From assembly GCA_037133495.1 (NCBI GenBank), contig JBAXOA010000009.1, positions 1 through 64,000 on the forward strand: a DNA stretch of 64,000 bases. The letters are read 5' to 3'. Position numbers and translations under genes: made by a program. Below, piece by piece: positions 49,804 to 58,754 of this stretch (position 1 is its first letter; each line of letters begins with the position of its first letter). The notes below the pieces were generated by a model. That model was not told the origin of the DNA. It did not search any database and saw only the letters and a program-made list of their open reading frames with translations. The DNA is from JAAFHB01 sp037133495. Lineage in GTDB: Bacteria; Bacteroidota; Bacteroidia; Bacteroidales; Prolixibacteraceae.

Positions 49804-50856
49804 TCAGAAGATAAGCCGATAACTTAAGCCATATCCATTTTGCCCGAAAAACAAAGGGGTTAAAGAAGAGTGATAGCCAGTTAATGTTGATTTTTTGTGA
49901 ATTATTTTCTGCCCACGGCTCAAGGCTATTTTTCCACAAGTATAACCGATTGCAATAGCCACCGGATAGTCTCCCATCCAATGAACGCCGTTATTCATCA
50001 TTGCATAACCAAGAATTCCCATCAGAGAGTAACCCACCGGTTTAATAAACTTACTGGAGGGGTAATTACCTGCTAAAATGGTGACTGTTGCCATTATTGT
50101 AGCGAGATGCCCCGAAGGAAAAGCATCGTAATTGGAAACATCGCCCTGATAAACAGATGGTTTAGTGAAAGGATGCCACGCTCCGCCCGCCTGGGTTGAA
50201 TTAAAAGGACTTTGACGACCGGTGATACGCTTTAAAGCCTGGGTTGTAACAGCCAGGGTAAAAAACATTTCGGCCAGTTGTGAGGATGTCTGCCGCGCCC
50301 GGTAATCATTTGAAAAAATGCCATAGCCATAAAAACTGCCTGCTACCAGAATACTAGGCCAGCCTTCGCCAATAAAATAAAATGCCGAGTTAAGGTTGCG
50401 CGGGATATCGAGTACCGGAACAGCAAAGTTCCCGATTTTAAAGGAGATAGCACGGGTAAATTTTCGCTGAGGATCAAGATGAATAAACCTCCCAAATTGC
50501 TGTGCAGCATCCAATAGCGGTTGGTCGAATGCCACGATAACACCTGTAGCTCCGAGTAATAATCCGAGCTTTGGAAGATTCTTTTTGGCAACGGTAATCT
50601 TCGCAAACTTTCCAATATCGGAAGGAACATTAGTAATAAATTCGAAAGGACGAGGCTTGTAATAAATGATAGATTCTGAAGGACTAACCGGACCAATCTG
50701 AGCTTTAATTAACCTCTCTGTATCCTTGTAGGTTTTATAAACCAAAGTGTCCTTGCCTTTGAAATTTTCAACCGCAATTAAATGCTTTGAACTAAAATGA
50801 ATAACAACGAAAATTATCAGCCATCTTAATTTCACGAAATTAAACTTTATTCTCAT
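49804..50856 (-). CDS. PAP2-family phosphatase
   Basis: 350 residues, signal or anchor at the N-terminus, then the PAP2 core in the membrane or periplasm. Motif 1 is KRITGRQSPFNS (Ser where the consensus has Arg), motif 2 is PSGHLATIMATVTILAGNY, and motif 3 is HWMGDYPVAIAIG. Enzymes of this type remove phosphate from lipids or polyprenyl diphosphates. Its ATG overlaps the stop of the LTA-synthase-like gene by 4 bases (ATGA), so the pair is coupled and probably acts on the same lipid or glycan. Confidence 0.85.
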   Translation of the reverse strand: MRIKFNFVKLRWLIIFVVIHFSSKHLIAVENFKGKDTLVYKTYKDTERLIKAQIGPVSPSESIIYYKPRPFEFITNVPSDIGKFAKITVAKKNLPKLGLLLGATGVIVAFDQPLLDAAQQFGRFIHLDPQRKFTRAISFKIGNFAVPVLDIPRNLNSAFYFIGEGWPSILVAGSFYGYGIFSNDYRARQTSSQLAEMFFTLAVTTQALKRITGRQSPFNSTQAGGAWHPFTKPSVYQGDVSNYDAFPSGHLATIMATVTILAGNYPSSKFIKPVGYSLMGILGYAMMNNGVHWMGDYPVAIAIGYTCGKIALSRGQKIIHKKSTLTGYHSSLTPLFFGQNGYGLSYRLIF

Positions 50857-52838
50857 TTATTATTCCATTTATTCAAGCGTTCTCTATGAACATAACTAGC
50901 AGATTGATAATATGTTACTGCATCATTAAGCGATTCTTCATCTGCTGTCTGTCGTTCAATAGCCCCGCTATGGCGATCAATTTTATAGGATGTAACTTTT
51001 TGTTGGGGACTGAGAATTGTCAACCGGTTATTTTTTATAAAACCTAACCTTTGATAATTGGCAATGAAAGCTCTTTCATCTTCGGGTTTCATTTTCAGAA
51101 TATCCTTACCAAAGAATTTACTTTCGTATTTCCAGTTTAACAGACCTAATAATGTTGGTGCCACATCAATCTGACCAGATAATTTGTCGATTTTTTGTGG
51201 AGAAATAATAGCAGGATTATAGATGATCAGCGGAATCTGATATTCCATAAACGGCAGTTCGGTTTGTCCAGCGCTTCCGGCACAGTGATCGGCCATAATC
51301 ACAACAAGTGTGTTTTTAAACCATGGTTTCGCACTTGCTTTGCGGATAAATTCAGCAATTGCAAAATCACAATACTTTACCGCTCCTTCGCGGTTTTTAC
51401 CTGATTCGATGTCGATCATCCCTTCCGGGTAGGTGAATGGCCTGTGGTTCGAAGTAGTCATTGCCAGATTAAGAAAAGGTTTTCCCGCGGCGTAAGAGAG
51501 ATCGGCTTCTTTGAGTGTTCTATTGAATAAATCCTGATCGCAGACGCCCCAGGCATTTGAAAAAGTCACTTCTTTATCTGACATAACTGCATGGTCAACA
51601 ATATTATATCCATTATTTCCAAAGAAATAATTCATATTATCGAAATAACCATATCCTCCGTAAATAAATTTAAGATCGTAACCGCGTGATTTAAAAATTT
51701 GTCCCATGGAAAACATGTTTTCGCTGTTTGGACGTTTGATGACACTCTGGCCAGGTTTGGGAGGAGCTGATAGGGCAACGGCTTCGAGTCCCCAGATAGT
51801 ACGCGTTCCTACGGCATAAAAATTAGTAAAAAACAGCGATTTATTTACCAGGGTATCGAGGTTTGGAGTAATTTTTCCCTTTTTACTTCCAAGATATTCC
51901 ATATACTCGCCGCTAAGGCTCTCAACGGTGATAAACAAAACATTGTATTTTTTCTCTTCCCCGTCATTCGAGATCATGCGGGTGATATCAGTCAGCTCAT
52001 TGGTTTTGTATTCTGAATTATCAGTCTTGAGAAGATCACGCAAGTGTTTAAAATTCTGATCGTTGTTATTCGATTTATAGAAAGTCCCGTAATCCAGCTC
52101 ATTATTTAAAAAGGCAGCAAAAAGAGAATAAATCCCATTTTTTGAAAGTTCATTATTATACCGGTTTGGCGTCTTTTCAGCCCAACTGTAATTGACGACA
52201 GAGTAAGAAAGAAGCGGCAATATCAATAATGCCAATCCGGTGGTCATTCTGGCCTTAATACTGCTTTTACTCATCATAGAGGCTTCCAGTAATTTCCTTT
52301 TAAGTATCAGGTAAATAATCATCAGATCAGCCAACAGAATGGAGCCTATCAGTAGTGGAATAGGATACGATTCCCAAAGGTTGGTAAGCACTTCGGTAGT
52401 GTAAACCAGGTAATCGACAGCGATAAAATTGTAACGCACACCAAATTCCTCCCAGAAAAAATATTCTGAAACGCCATTGAAAAGGAGGATATAAAAAGTA
52501 ACGAAGTAAAAGAAATAGGCCATCCATTTGTAAAAAGGTGAATGTAAAAACCTATCCGATACCATCATAAGAAAAATCACGAACGGAATTATAAAGTAGG
52601 AATAGGCTACTGTATCAAAGAACAATCCGAGCAGGTAGAAATTAAGCAGACTGAAAATTCCGGTATTTACTTCCGTAAATGACATACCAAAAAGAACAGT
52701 ACGACTCAGAAAAGAGATACTCACAAATAAAATGTAAACCAGCAGAATACCGCCAAAACGATTATTAAGTCCTTTTTTAATCATAGACAAATATTTGAAA
52801 ACAGGGAATACTGTAAATATATGAAACACCCTCGTCAT
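50853..52838 (-). CDS. LTA-synthase-like phosphotransferase (membrane sulfatase fold)
   Basis: 661 residues. Four or five transmembrane helices occupy the first 210 residues, then a periplasmic sulfatase-like domain: NVLFITVESLSGEYMEYLGS with the metal/nucleophile region near residue 300, NFYAVGTRTIWGLEA with the Thr nucleophile position, ADHCAGSAGQTELPF, and PLIIYNP. In Gram-positives LtaS polymerises glycerol phosphate; Gram-negative members more likely transfer phosphoglycerol or phosphoethanolamine to glycans or lipids. The downstream PAP2 gene overlaps by 4 bases. An internal ATG at 52784 (MIKKGLNNRFGG) is an alternative start. Confidence 0.85.
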   Translation of the reverse strand: MTRVFHIFTVFPVFKYLSMIKKGLNNRFGGILLVYILFVSISFLSRTVLFGMSFTEVNTGIFSLLNFYLLGLFFDTVAYSYFIIPFVIFLMMVSDRFLHSPFYKWMAYFFYFVTFYILLFNGVSEYFFWEEFGVRYNFIAVDYLVYTTEVLTNLWESYPIPLLIGSILLADLMIIYLILKRKLLEASMMSKSSIKARMTTGLALLILPLLSYSVVNYSWAEKTPNRYNNELSKNGIYSLFAAFLNNELDYGTFYKSNNNDQNFKHLRDLLKTDNSEYKTNELTDITRMISNDGEEKKYNVLFITVESLSGEYMEYLGSKKGKITPNLDTLVNKSLFFTNFYAVGTRTIWGLEAVALSAPPKPGQSVIKRPNSENMFSMGQIFKSRGYDLKFIYGGYGYFDNMNYFFGNNGYNIVDHAVMSDKEVTFSNAWGVCDQDLFNRTLKEADLSYAAGKPFLNLAMTTSNHRPFTYPEGMIDIESGKNREGAVKYCDFAIAEFIRKASAKPWFKNTLVVIMADHCAGSAGQTELPFMEYQIPLIIYNPAIISPQKIDKLSGQIDVAPTLLGLLNWKYESKFFGKDILKMKPEDERAFIANYQRLGFIKNNRLTILSPQQKVTSYKIDRHSGAIERQTADEESLNDAVTYYQSASYVHRERLNKWNNK

Positions 52839-52891
52839 TTGGGAAAACCATCATTAACAGGTTTCTAAAACACCAGTATTTGATGAACATG

Positions 52892-52899
52892 CAAATATA
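52892..52899 (-). promoter_or_regulatory. Candidate -7 box for the LTA-synthase-like/PAP2 operon
   Basis: The minus strand reads TATATTTG (TAnnTTTG), 53 bases before the ATG at 52838. Confidence 0.4.
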
Positions 52900-52976
52900 T
52901 AACCCTTTCACGATAATGACAAGCCATTTAATTCGAGAAAATCAGCTAATTATTTTTATAGTTCGGTTCATAGATG

Positions 52977-52984
52977 TATTTTTG
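52977..52984 (+). promoter_or_regulatory. Candidate -7 box for the lipid kinase gene
   Basis: TATTTTTG fits TAnnTTTG, 26 bases before the ATG at 53011; a TTTTTA stretch lies about where the -33 element is expected. Confidence 0.45.
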
Positions 52985-53010
52985 CGATTAATTACCGATC
53001 TGAAATTTCT

Positions 53011-53904
53011 ATGAATCAATCATTTGCAAGAGAAAAGATTTTATTCATCATCAATCCTGTTTCAGGAACCAAGTACAAAGGACATTTACCGGAATTAATT
53101 AAAAGGCTGATAGACACATCTATTTTTGATGCCGAAGTGATCTTCTCAAAGTATAAGGGGGAGGCGACTGAGATAGTTGTCCGGAAATCAGGTGAAGGAT
53201 ATCGGTATTTTGTTGCTGTCGGAGGCGATGGAACCGTCAATGAAATCGCAAAAGCGCTGATCAATACCGAGGCGATCCTGGGAATCCTCCCGATAGGATC
53301 AGGCAACGGGCTTGCGCGACATCTTTGCATTCCCTTGCAACCCGAAAATGCCATTCAGCTCATCAACAAACAGAAGATTCAGACAATCGATTACGGAATG
53401 ATTAATAATGTACCATTTTTTTGTACCTGCGGAGTTGGATTTGATGCTCTGATTGGTGAAAAATTTGCACAAAGCAAGGGAAGAGGACTGTATAACTATT
53501 TTAAAACTACAGTAATGGAGTTTTACAATTATAAACCGGAGAATTATAAAATCACGATAGATAACCAACCTTCAATACATCGTACTGCTTTCTTAATCAC
53601 AGTTGCTAATGCCTCCCAATATGGGAATAATGCCTACATCGCTCCCGATGCTGATTTATGTGATAATCAGCTCGACATTTGCATCCTCTCTCCTTTCCGG
53701 TTATACCAGGCTCCTGTAATTGGAATAAGGTTATTCCTGAAAAACATCAACAAGAGTCCGCTCATGTATAACCAAAGAGCAAATAAAATACGGTTGGAAA
53801 GAGCATCAGAAGGTGTCATTCATTTTGACGGTGAACCGGTCCGGATGGAAAGAACGTTGGATTTATCAGTGATCAATAAAGGTTTAAATGTCATTATCCC
53901 ATAA
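53011..53904 (+). CDS. Diacylglycerol kinase-family lipid kinase (YegS/DgkB type)
   Basis: 297 residues with the NAD-kinase/diacylglycerol-kinase catalytic fold: FIINPVSGTKYKGHLPE at the start, the nucleotide site VAVGGDGTVNEIAKAL, LPIGSGNGLARHL, and FDGEPVRMERTLDLSV near the C-terminus. It phosphorylates diacylglycerol, a sphingoid base or a similar lipid at the membrane. Single gene. The intergenic region to the convergent permease gene is only 12 bases. Confidence 0.93.
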   Translation: MNQSFAREKILFIINPVSGTKYKGHLPELIKRLIDTSIFDAEVIFSKYKGEATEIVVRKSGEGYRYFVAVGGDGTVNEIAKALINTEAILGILPIGSGNGLARHLCIPLQPENAIQLINKQKIQTIDYGMINNVPFFCTCGVGFDALIGEKFAQSKGRGLYNYFKTTVMEFYNYKPENYKITIDNQPSIHRTAFLITVANASQYGNNAYIAPDADLCDNQLDICILSPFRLYQAPVIGIRLFLKNINKSPLMYNQRANKIRLERASEGVIHFDGEPVRMERTLDLSVINKGLNVIIP

Positions 53905-53916
53905 AAAATAATTGTG

Positions 53917-56364
53917 CTAATCAAATCTGAGTGAGTCACTTGGATCTGAGTCAATGGTATGCCATAATTGCCTGTAAATCGTAAAAACAGCCACAACGAA
54001 GACGGCAATAAAAACAATGAGATAGTTCGTAAAACTCAGGGATACATGATAAGCAAACCGGTTAAGCCAATAATAAGAGAGCATGAATGCGATTGGCAAA
54101 GCAATTATCCCGGAGATCGTTATTAATCTAAGCACTTCTTTTGACAACAGCATCACCAGTTCTTTAGTTCCTGCTCCAAGAACTTTACGAATTCCAATTT
54201 CCTTTGTCCGGTAAATGGTGGTCAATGCCAATAAGGAATATAGTCCCATACACGCAATAAATATGGCAAAGAATGAAAAAACGACCGCAACCTGACCGGT
54301 AGATTTTTCTTCTTTATATAATTCGCTTAAACTTTCATTCAAAGAAAAATGAGAAAATGGAATATTTGGATATGCTTTATCCAAAGATTTTCTTACGACA
54401 TTAATCATTTCATTTCCTACAGGTTTTGTGAACCTGATCGTTGCAAATTTAATATGCTCTGCTGCACCGGGGAATATAATAAGCGGCTGAATTTTTGTGT
54501 GTAATGACTCAAAATTAAAATTTTCAACTACCCCTTTTATAATCAGGCAGTTTGTAGTTGCATCGGGATTGATCCTGTATATTGTTGAGCCTATTGGATC
54601 CTTCAGGCTAAGGTATTTCACAGCTTCTTCGTTAATAATAACATCAACCGTATCTTTTGATAAATATTTTTGTTTATTAAAATCTCCTTTGGAGAGCTTC
54701 ATGCCATAAGTGCTGAAGAATAAAGAATCGGTGGCCATAACATACATCAGCAAATTACTTGACCGGTCATTACCGTTTTGAACACTTTGCATTCCCATTA
54801 CCTGACCGGGAACGGCACTTGAATAACTGACATTTTCAACATCTTTTAATGTCATTAATGTTTTTCGAAAATCGTTTTCATCTCCTTCTAACCCTATTAT
54901 ATTTTGAATAACAAAAAGGCGTTCCTTCTGAAATCCGACCCCTTTTTGCTGAACAAACCGAAGCTGACGATATATTGTTGACGTAGAATAGATAATAACC
55001 AGAGAGAAAACAAATTGAATAATAACCAATAAGCCCCGAAGCCCCTTACCTCCAATACTAAATTGCCTTTGCTGACTTAAGATCGTTGCCGGACTAAAGC
55101 GCACGATATAAAATGCCGGATAAATTCCTGCAATCACTCCGGTGACGAATGTGACACAAAAAATAACCGGCGAGAGTTTAAACAAAAGCAGCTGAATATT
55201 CAAAACTGTATTTTTCTCAATCAGGTTGGTATTTGGATAAACCAATTCAACAATAACCAAGGCAAAAAAGAGTGAGATAAAACTGATCGTAACAGATTCT
55301 GCCAATAATTGCAAGGACAATTCCCGCCTTTGAGATCCCAGAATTTTGCGAATTCCAATTTCCCGCACCCTTCCGGCCAATCGCGCTGTTGATAAATTGG
55401 CATAATTAATACATGCTATCAGGATAATAAGAATTGATATACCCGCAATAATCAAGAGTGTCTGAATATTTACATTTTGGGAATTTTCATATTTAAGATG
55501 AGAAAACAAATGAATATCAGCAACTTTCTGAAGCCTAAGAACAAAATACTCATCCTTTTCCTTCATCTGCTTTATCGTTAATCCCATTGTTTTTTCCAGG
55601 TCGGCACCGGCCTCATGTAAAAAACCTTTAAGTAATTTATCTTCCATTGCCGACAAGCCGAGATAAGCAGAGTCAGCCGGCTCAGATAAATCGGTACCTT
55701 CCTTAAACCGGTAATAAGTATAAAGGTAAAGCGAAGTCCACCCAAGATCGGGTAGAATAACAGATGAAAGCGAGACCAGCGATTTATAACTCAGATGAGA
55801 ATTAGCCGGACAATCTTCCACAATTCCGGTTACCGTCCATTTTTTGTCGTTTTCGACTGTCAGTATTTTGCCTAAAGCACCACCTGGAAACAACTGATTT
55901 GCAACTGATTTCGAGAGGACAATTGAACGTGGCTTGTTAAGACAAGTCGTGGGATCTCCTTCAAGCAATTTAAACCCAAAAATATCGAAGAAAGTAGAAT
56001 CGACATACAACAGCGTTCTGCGGTCAATCTGTGTTACAACTGGTGCTATAACCGGAATATCGCGGTCATTTTTAAAGATTCGGCACGCTTGCTCAATTTC
56101 CGGAACAAAAGGCTTTAAACCAAATGCGAACATTGGTGAGGAGACGGCAACTTTAGATTCCAATCCACCTAATTTTGAATCGAGATAAACCCGGCATAAA
56201 CGGTCTGATTCAGGATGAAAGGAATCAAATTTCGACTGCTCCCAAATGTAAACCATCACCATAATGGCACATGCCATCCCTACTGCAAGACCAAAAACAT
56301 TTATAATAAAATATTCTTTGTTTCGCAGCAGATTTCGAACAGCAGATAAAAGGTAATTTTTCAT
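53917..56364 (-). CDS. FtsX/MacB-type ABC transporter permease
   Basis: 815 residues with two FtsX units: one TM helix, a large periplasmic MacB-type domain (near residues 35-290), three TM helices; then a second periplasmic domain and three TM helices. Key sequences are the N-terminal RNLLRNKEYFIINVFGLAVGM, NLSTARLAGRVREIGIRKILGS, and near the end TTIYRTKEIGIRKVLGAGTKELV. Such proteins export or extrude lipoproteins, peptides or antibiotics, or signal envelope stress. The ATPase gene is 7 bases upstream in the same operon. Confidence 0.92.
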   Translation of the reverse strand: MKNYLLSAVRNLLRNKEYFIINVFGLAVGMACAIMVMVYIWEQSKFDSFHPESDRLCRVYLDSKLGGLESKVAVSSPMFAFGLKPFVPEIEQACRIFKNDRDIPVIAPVVTQIDRRTLLYVDSTFFDIFGFKLLEGDPTTCLNKPRSIVLSKSVANQLFPGGALGKILTVENDKKWTVTGIVEDCPANSHLSYKSLVSLSSVILPDLGWTSLYLYTYYRFKEGTDLSEPADSAYLGLSAMEDKLLKGFLHEAGADLEKTMGLTIKQMKEKDEYFVLRLQKVADIHLFSHLKYENSQNVNIQTLLIIAGISILIILIACINYANLSTARLAGRVREIGIRKILGSQRRELSLQLLAESVTISFISLFFALVIVELVYPNTNLIEKNTVLNIQLLLFKLSPVIFCVTFVTGVIAGIYPAFYIVRFSPATILSQQRQFSIGGKGLRGLLVIIQFVFSLVIIYSTSTIYRQLRFVQQKGVGFQKERLFVIQNIIGLEGDENDFRKTLMTLKDVENVSYSSAVPGQVMGMQSVQNGNDRSSNLLMYVMATDSLFFSTYGMKLSKGDFNKQKYLSKDTVDVIINEEAVKYLSLKDPIGSTIYRINPDATTNCLIIKGVVENFNFESLHTKIQPLIIFPGAAEHIKFATIRFTKPVGNEMINVVRKSLDKAYPNIPFSHFSLNESLSELYKEEKSTGQVAVVFSFFAIFIACMGLYSLLALTTIYRTKEIGIRKVLGAGTKELVMLLSKEVLRLITISGIIALPIAFMLSYYWLNRFAYHVSLSFTNYLIVFIAVFVVAVFTIYRQLWHTIDSDPSDSLRFD

Positions 56365-56371
56365 GACGAAA

Positions 56372-57064
56372 TTACAAATTGGATGCAGTTCGTGAATAAC
56401 TTTCTGTTACTACATGACCATCGAAGAGGTGAATAATCCTCTGCGAACGCTGAGCCTGCATCAATGAGTGCGTAACCATTATGATAGTAGTTCCTTCTTC
56501 GTTGAGCCTGATCAATAGCTGCATAATATCCTCCCCATGTGCTGAATCAAGATTTCCGGTAGGCTCATCAGCAAGAATTATTCGTGCTTTTGCAATTACA
56601 GCACGCGCCACTGCAACGCTCTGTTGCTGACCTCCTGAAAGTTCATTCGGGAAATAATCGGCACGATGTTTCAGGTTAAATTTTTCCAATATCTGATTAA
56701 CGCTTTGATTCCGTTCAGCAGGAGTTATCTTTTTGTAGATAAGTGGCAATTCTATATTTTCACGCACTGTGAGGTCATCGATTAAATTAAATCGCTGAAA
56801 AACAAATGCGAAATTGGATTTCCTAAGATCAGTCCGGTTTCTTTCGGAAATATCGGAAACCAAATTCCCATCCAGCAACAATTTTCCTGAACTCGGTGTA
56901 TCAATTAAACCAATGATATTTAGCAGAGATGTCTTTCCGCATCCCGAAGGGCCCATAATACTTACGAACTCGCCATCTGCCACAGATAAATTGATATTAC
57001 TAAGTGCCTTAGTCTCAACATCTTTATTACGGAAGACTTTCCCAATATCAATTAATTCTATCAT
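56372..57064 (-). CDS. ABC transporter ATPase (LolD/MacB type)
   Basis: A 230-residue ATPase: Walker A GPSGCGKTSL, Q-loop FVFQRFNLIDDL, signature NELSGGQQQSVAVARAV, Walker B IILADEPTGNLD, and the switch His in TIIMVTHS. The sequence context fits ATPases that pair with MacB-type permeases. First gene of the operon, divergent from the NtrC-type regulator; the upstream region contains three similar CCG-N4-CG sites. Confidence 0.94.
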   Translation of the reverse strand: MIELIDIGKVFRNKDVETKALSNINLSVADGEFVSIMGPSGCGKTSLLNIIGLIDTPSSGKLLLDGNLVSDISERNRTDLRKSNFAFVFQRFNLIDDLTVRENIELPLIYKKITPAERNQSVNQILEKFNLKHRADYFPNELSGGQQQSVAVARAVIAKARIILADEPTGNLDSAHGEDIMQLLIRLNEEGTTIIMVTHSLMQAQRSQRIIHLFDGHVVTESYSRTASNL

Positions 57065-57118
57065 ATCTGAGTAAAAAAGCAGTTCTAAAATGACCTAATC
57101 AATGCAACTTTGTTTAAG

Positions 57119-57133
57119 TCATAAATCGTACCA
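57119..57133 (-). promoter_or_regulatory. Possible sigma-54 promoter of the ABC operon
   Basis: On the minus strand TGGTACGATTTATGA has a good -24 element (TGGTACG, consensus TGGCACG) and a weak -12 element (ATGA where TTGC is expected). It is 55 bases before the ATPase ATG at 57064. Only moderate, because the -12 GC is absent. Confidence 0.3.
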
Positions 57134-57157
57134 TTCATGCAATAACTTAATTTCGTG

Positions 57158-57222
57158 CCGTTTACGATACAACAGCAAAAATAAATTGTCCGTATCCGTA
57201 CATTTAATGACCGATTTCGTAC
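57158..57222. promoter_or_regulatory. Three CCG-N4-CG sites, probable activator array of the divergent region
   Basis: Within the 316-bp gap between the ATPase and regulator genes, three related sites occur: gCCGTTTACGAT at about 57157-57168, GTCCGTATCCGTAC at 57188-57201 and GACCGATTTCGTAC at 57209-57222. Sites 2 and 3 are imperfect palindromes. Spacings are 32 and 21 bp, about three and two helical turns, so they face the same side of the DNA, as for an NtrC-type dimer array. The rest of the gap is AT-rich and holds no gene. Confidence 0.5.
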
Positions 57223-57343
57223 ATTTACTTTTTATATAACAGGATATGCAAATTGTTTCAAAGATGAAATATACCAATCATTATTGTAGATTGCAAGTTT
57301 ATAAAAACAGGAATGATTTGCAATCGCAATTTTTCAATGATTG

Positions 57344-57358
57344 TGGCCTGGTGTTTGT
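57344..57358 (+). promoter_or_regulatory. Possible sigma-54 promoter of the regulator operon
   Basis: TGGCCTGGTGTTTGT has the TGGC of a -24 element and TTGT (consensus TTGC) at the right distance for a -12 element; 22 bases before the ATG at 57381. An autoregulatory loop is plausible, not proven. Confidence 0.35.
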
Positions 57359-57380
57359 GATTCAATTTTAAAAAAGTATT

Positions 57381-58754
57381 ATGGTTAAAATGGGCAAAAT
57401 TCTTGCAATTGATGACAATGAGGACATTCTTTTCTCACTTAGACTTCTTCTGAAGCCTCATGTTGAAAAAATAATAACCTCAAATATCGCCACCTCAATC
57501 CCTGAATTACTTAAAAATGAAGATTTTGACGTAATCCTGCTTGACATGAATTTCACTAAAGATGCTATCAGCGGACAGGAAGGGTTCTTTTGGCTCAAAA
57601 AAATTCTTGAAATTGATCCTTCGGCAGTGGTTCTGTTTATTACAGCTTACGGTGATATTGAAAAAAGCGTCCGTGCAATTAAAGAGGGTGCATCAGACTT
57701 TATTCTTAAGCCCTGGCAAAACGAGAAGCTATTGGCAACTTTAAATTCGGCAATGAATCTGCGAAAATCGAAAATGGAGATTGAGCAACTTAAAAGCCGG
57801 GCCAAAGCAATCAATAATATGATGAACCGGACGTTCAAAGATTTTATTGGAAATTCGGTTGAGATGCAAAAAGTTTACAACTCAATTTCGAAAGTAGCTA
57901 CTACTGATGCGAGCGTTTTGATATTAGGAGAGAATGGCACAGGCAAAGAATTGGTTGCAAGGGCATTACACCAAAATTCAAGCCGATCAGATGAAACTTT
58001 TATCAGTGTGGATTTAACGTCGATTAGTGAATCTCTTTTCGAAAGCGAGCTTTTTGGTCATACAAAAGGCTCATTTACGGATGCCAAAGCCGACAGACCC
58101 GGTCGTTTCGAAATTGCAGCAGGCGGAACGCTGTTTCTAGACGAGATCGGTAATCTGCCAATGCCACTCCAGGCCAAAATACTAACGGTACTCGAACGAC
58201 GGGAAGTGATCAGAGTTGGATCAAATAAACCCATTCCTATTGATATCCGTCTGATCTGCGCTACGAATATGCCACTTCATCAAATGATTGAAGAGGGAAA
58301 ATTCAGGCAGGATTTGTTATATCGGATCAACACTGTTGAAATAGATCTGCCTCCTCTTCGCGAACGATATGGCGATGTTCCATTGCTTGCTGTTCACTTT
58401 TTCCAGATTTACGCAAAAAAATACAAGAAACAGCTGCGTGGATTTACCAAAGAAGCAATGAAGCGACTCGAAGAATCAGGATGGCCGGGTAATGTCAGAG
58501 AATTACAACATGTAATTGAACGGGCAGTAATTATGACAGAATCCGAATGGGTTAATCCCAATGACTTACAAATGAGAATATTAAACAAAACGAGTGATGA
58601 TTTGGAATTAGATAATTATGACCTTGAAAAAGTTGAAAAAACAATTATAATAAAAGTAATGAAAATGCATCAGGGAAATATTTCCAAAGCGGCAAGCGAA
58701 CTTGGGCTAACCCGCACTTCACTTTATCGAAGAATGGAAAAATATGGGCTCTAA
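57381..58754 (+). CDS. NtrC-family sigma-54-dependent response regulator
   Basis: 457 residues: receiver (acidic IDDNED near residue 10, phospho-acceptor Asp55 in VILLDMNF, Lys in FILKPW), AAA+ domain and Fis-type helix-turn-helix. The AAA+ core has Walker A GENGTGKE, the sigma-54 contact loop as ELFGHTKGSFTDA (GAFTGA in the consensus), Walker B GTLFLDEIGNL, and R-fingers near RFRQDLLYRI-like FRQDLLYRINTVEI. The C-terminal GNISKAASELGLTRTSLYRRMEKY is the DNA-reading part. The next gene, overlapping by 11 bases, encodes the kinase. It is divergent from the ABC exporter, the likely target. Confidence 0.95.
   Translation: MVKMGKILAIDDNEDILFSLRLLLKPHVEKIITSNIATSIPELLKNEDFDVILLDMNFTKDAISGQEGFFWLKKILEIDPSAVVLFITAYGDIEKSVRAIKEGASDFILKPWQNEKLLATLNSAMNLRKSKMEIEQLKSRAKAINNMMNRTFKDFIGNSVEMQKVYNSISKVATTDASVLILGENGTGKELVARALHQNSSRSDETFISVDLTSISESLFESELFGHTKGSFTDAKADRPGRFEIAAGGTLFLDEIGNLPMPLQAKILTVLERREVIRVGSNKPIPIDIRLICATNMPLHQMIEEGKFRQDLLYRINTVEIDLPPLRERYGDVPLLAVHFFQIYAKKYKKQLRGFTKEAMKRLEESGWPGNVRELQHVIERAVIMTESEWVNPNDLQMRILNKTSDDLELDNYDLEKVEKTIIIKVMKMHQGNISKAASELGLTRTSLYRRMEKYGL

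Noticed and set aside
49804..50856. PAP2 motif 1 lacking the second Arg as an inactivating change
   Set aside because: Motifs 2 and 3 with the catalytic His residues are intact, and position 8 of motif 1 varies among family members.
50853..52838. LTA-synthase-like gene as evidence of a Gram-positive host
   Set aside because: DUF5916 and other outer-membrane barrels, lipoproteins and Bacteroidota-type promoters nearby show a Gram-negative; the fold is shared by Gram-negative phosphotransferases.
57381..58754. GSFTDA instead of GAFTGA as a sign that the regulator cannot contact sigma-54
   Set aside because: The loop Thr is kept, and in my recollection this variant is widespread among Bacteroidota NtrC-type regulators; it is noted, not treated as loss of function.
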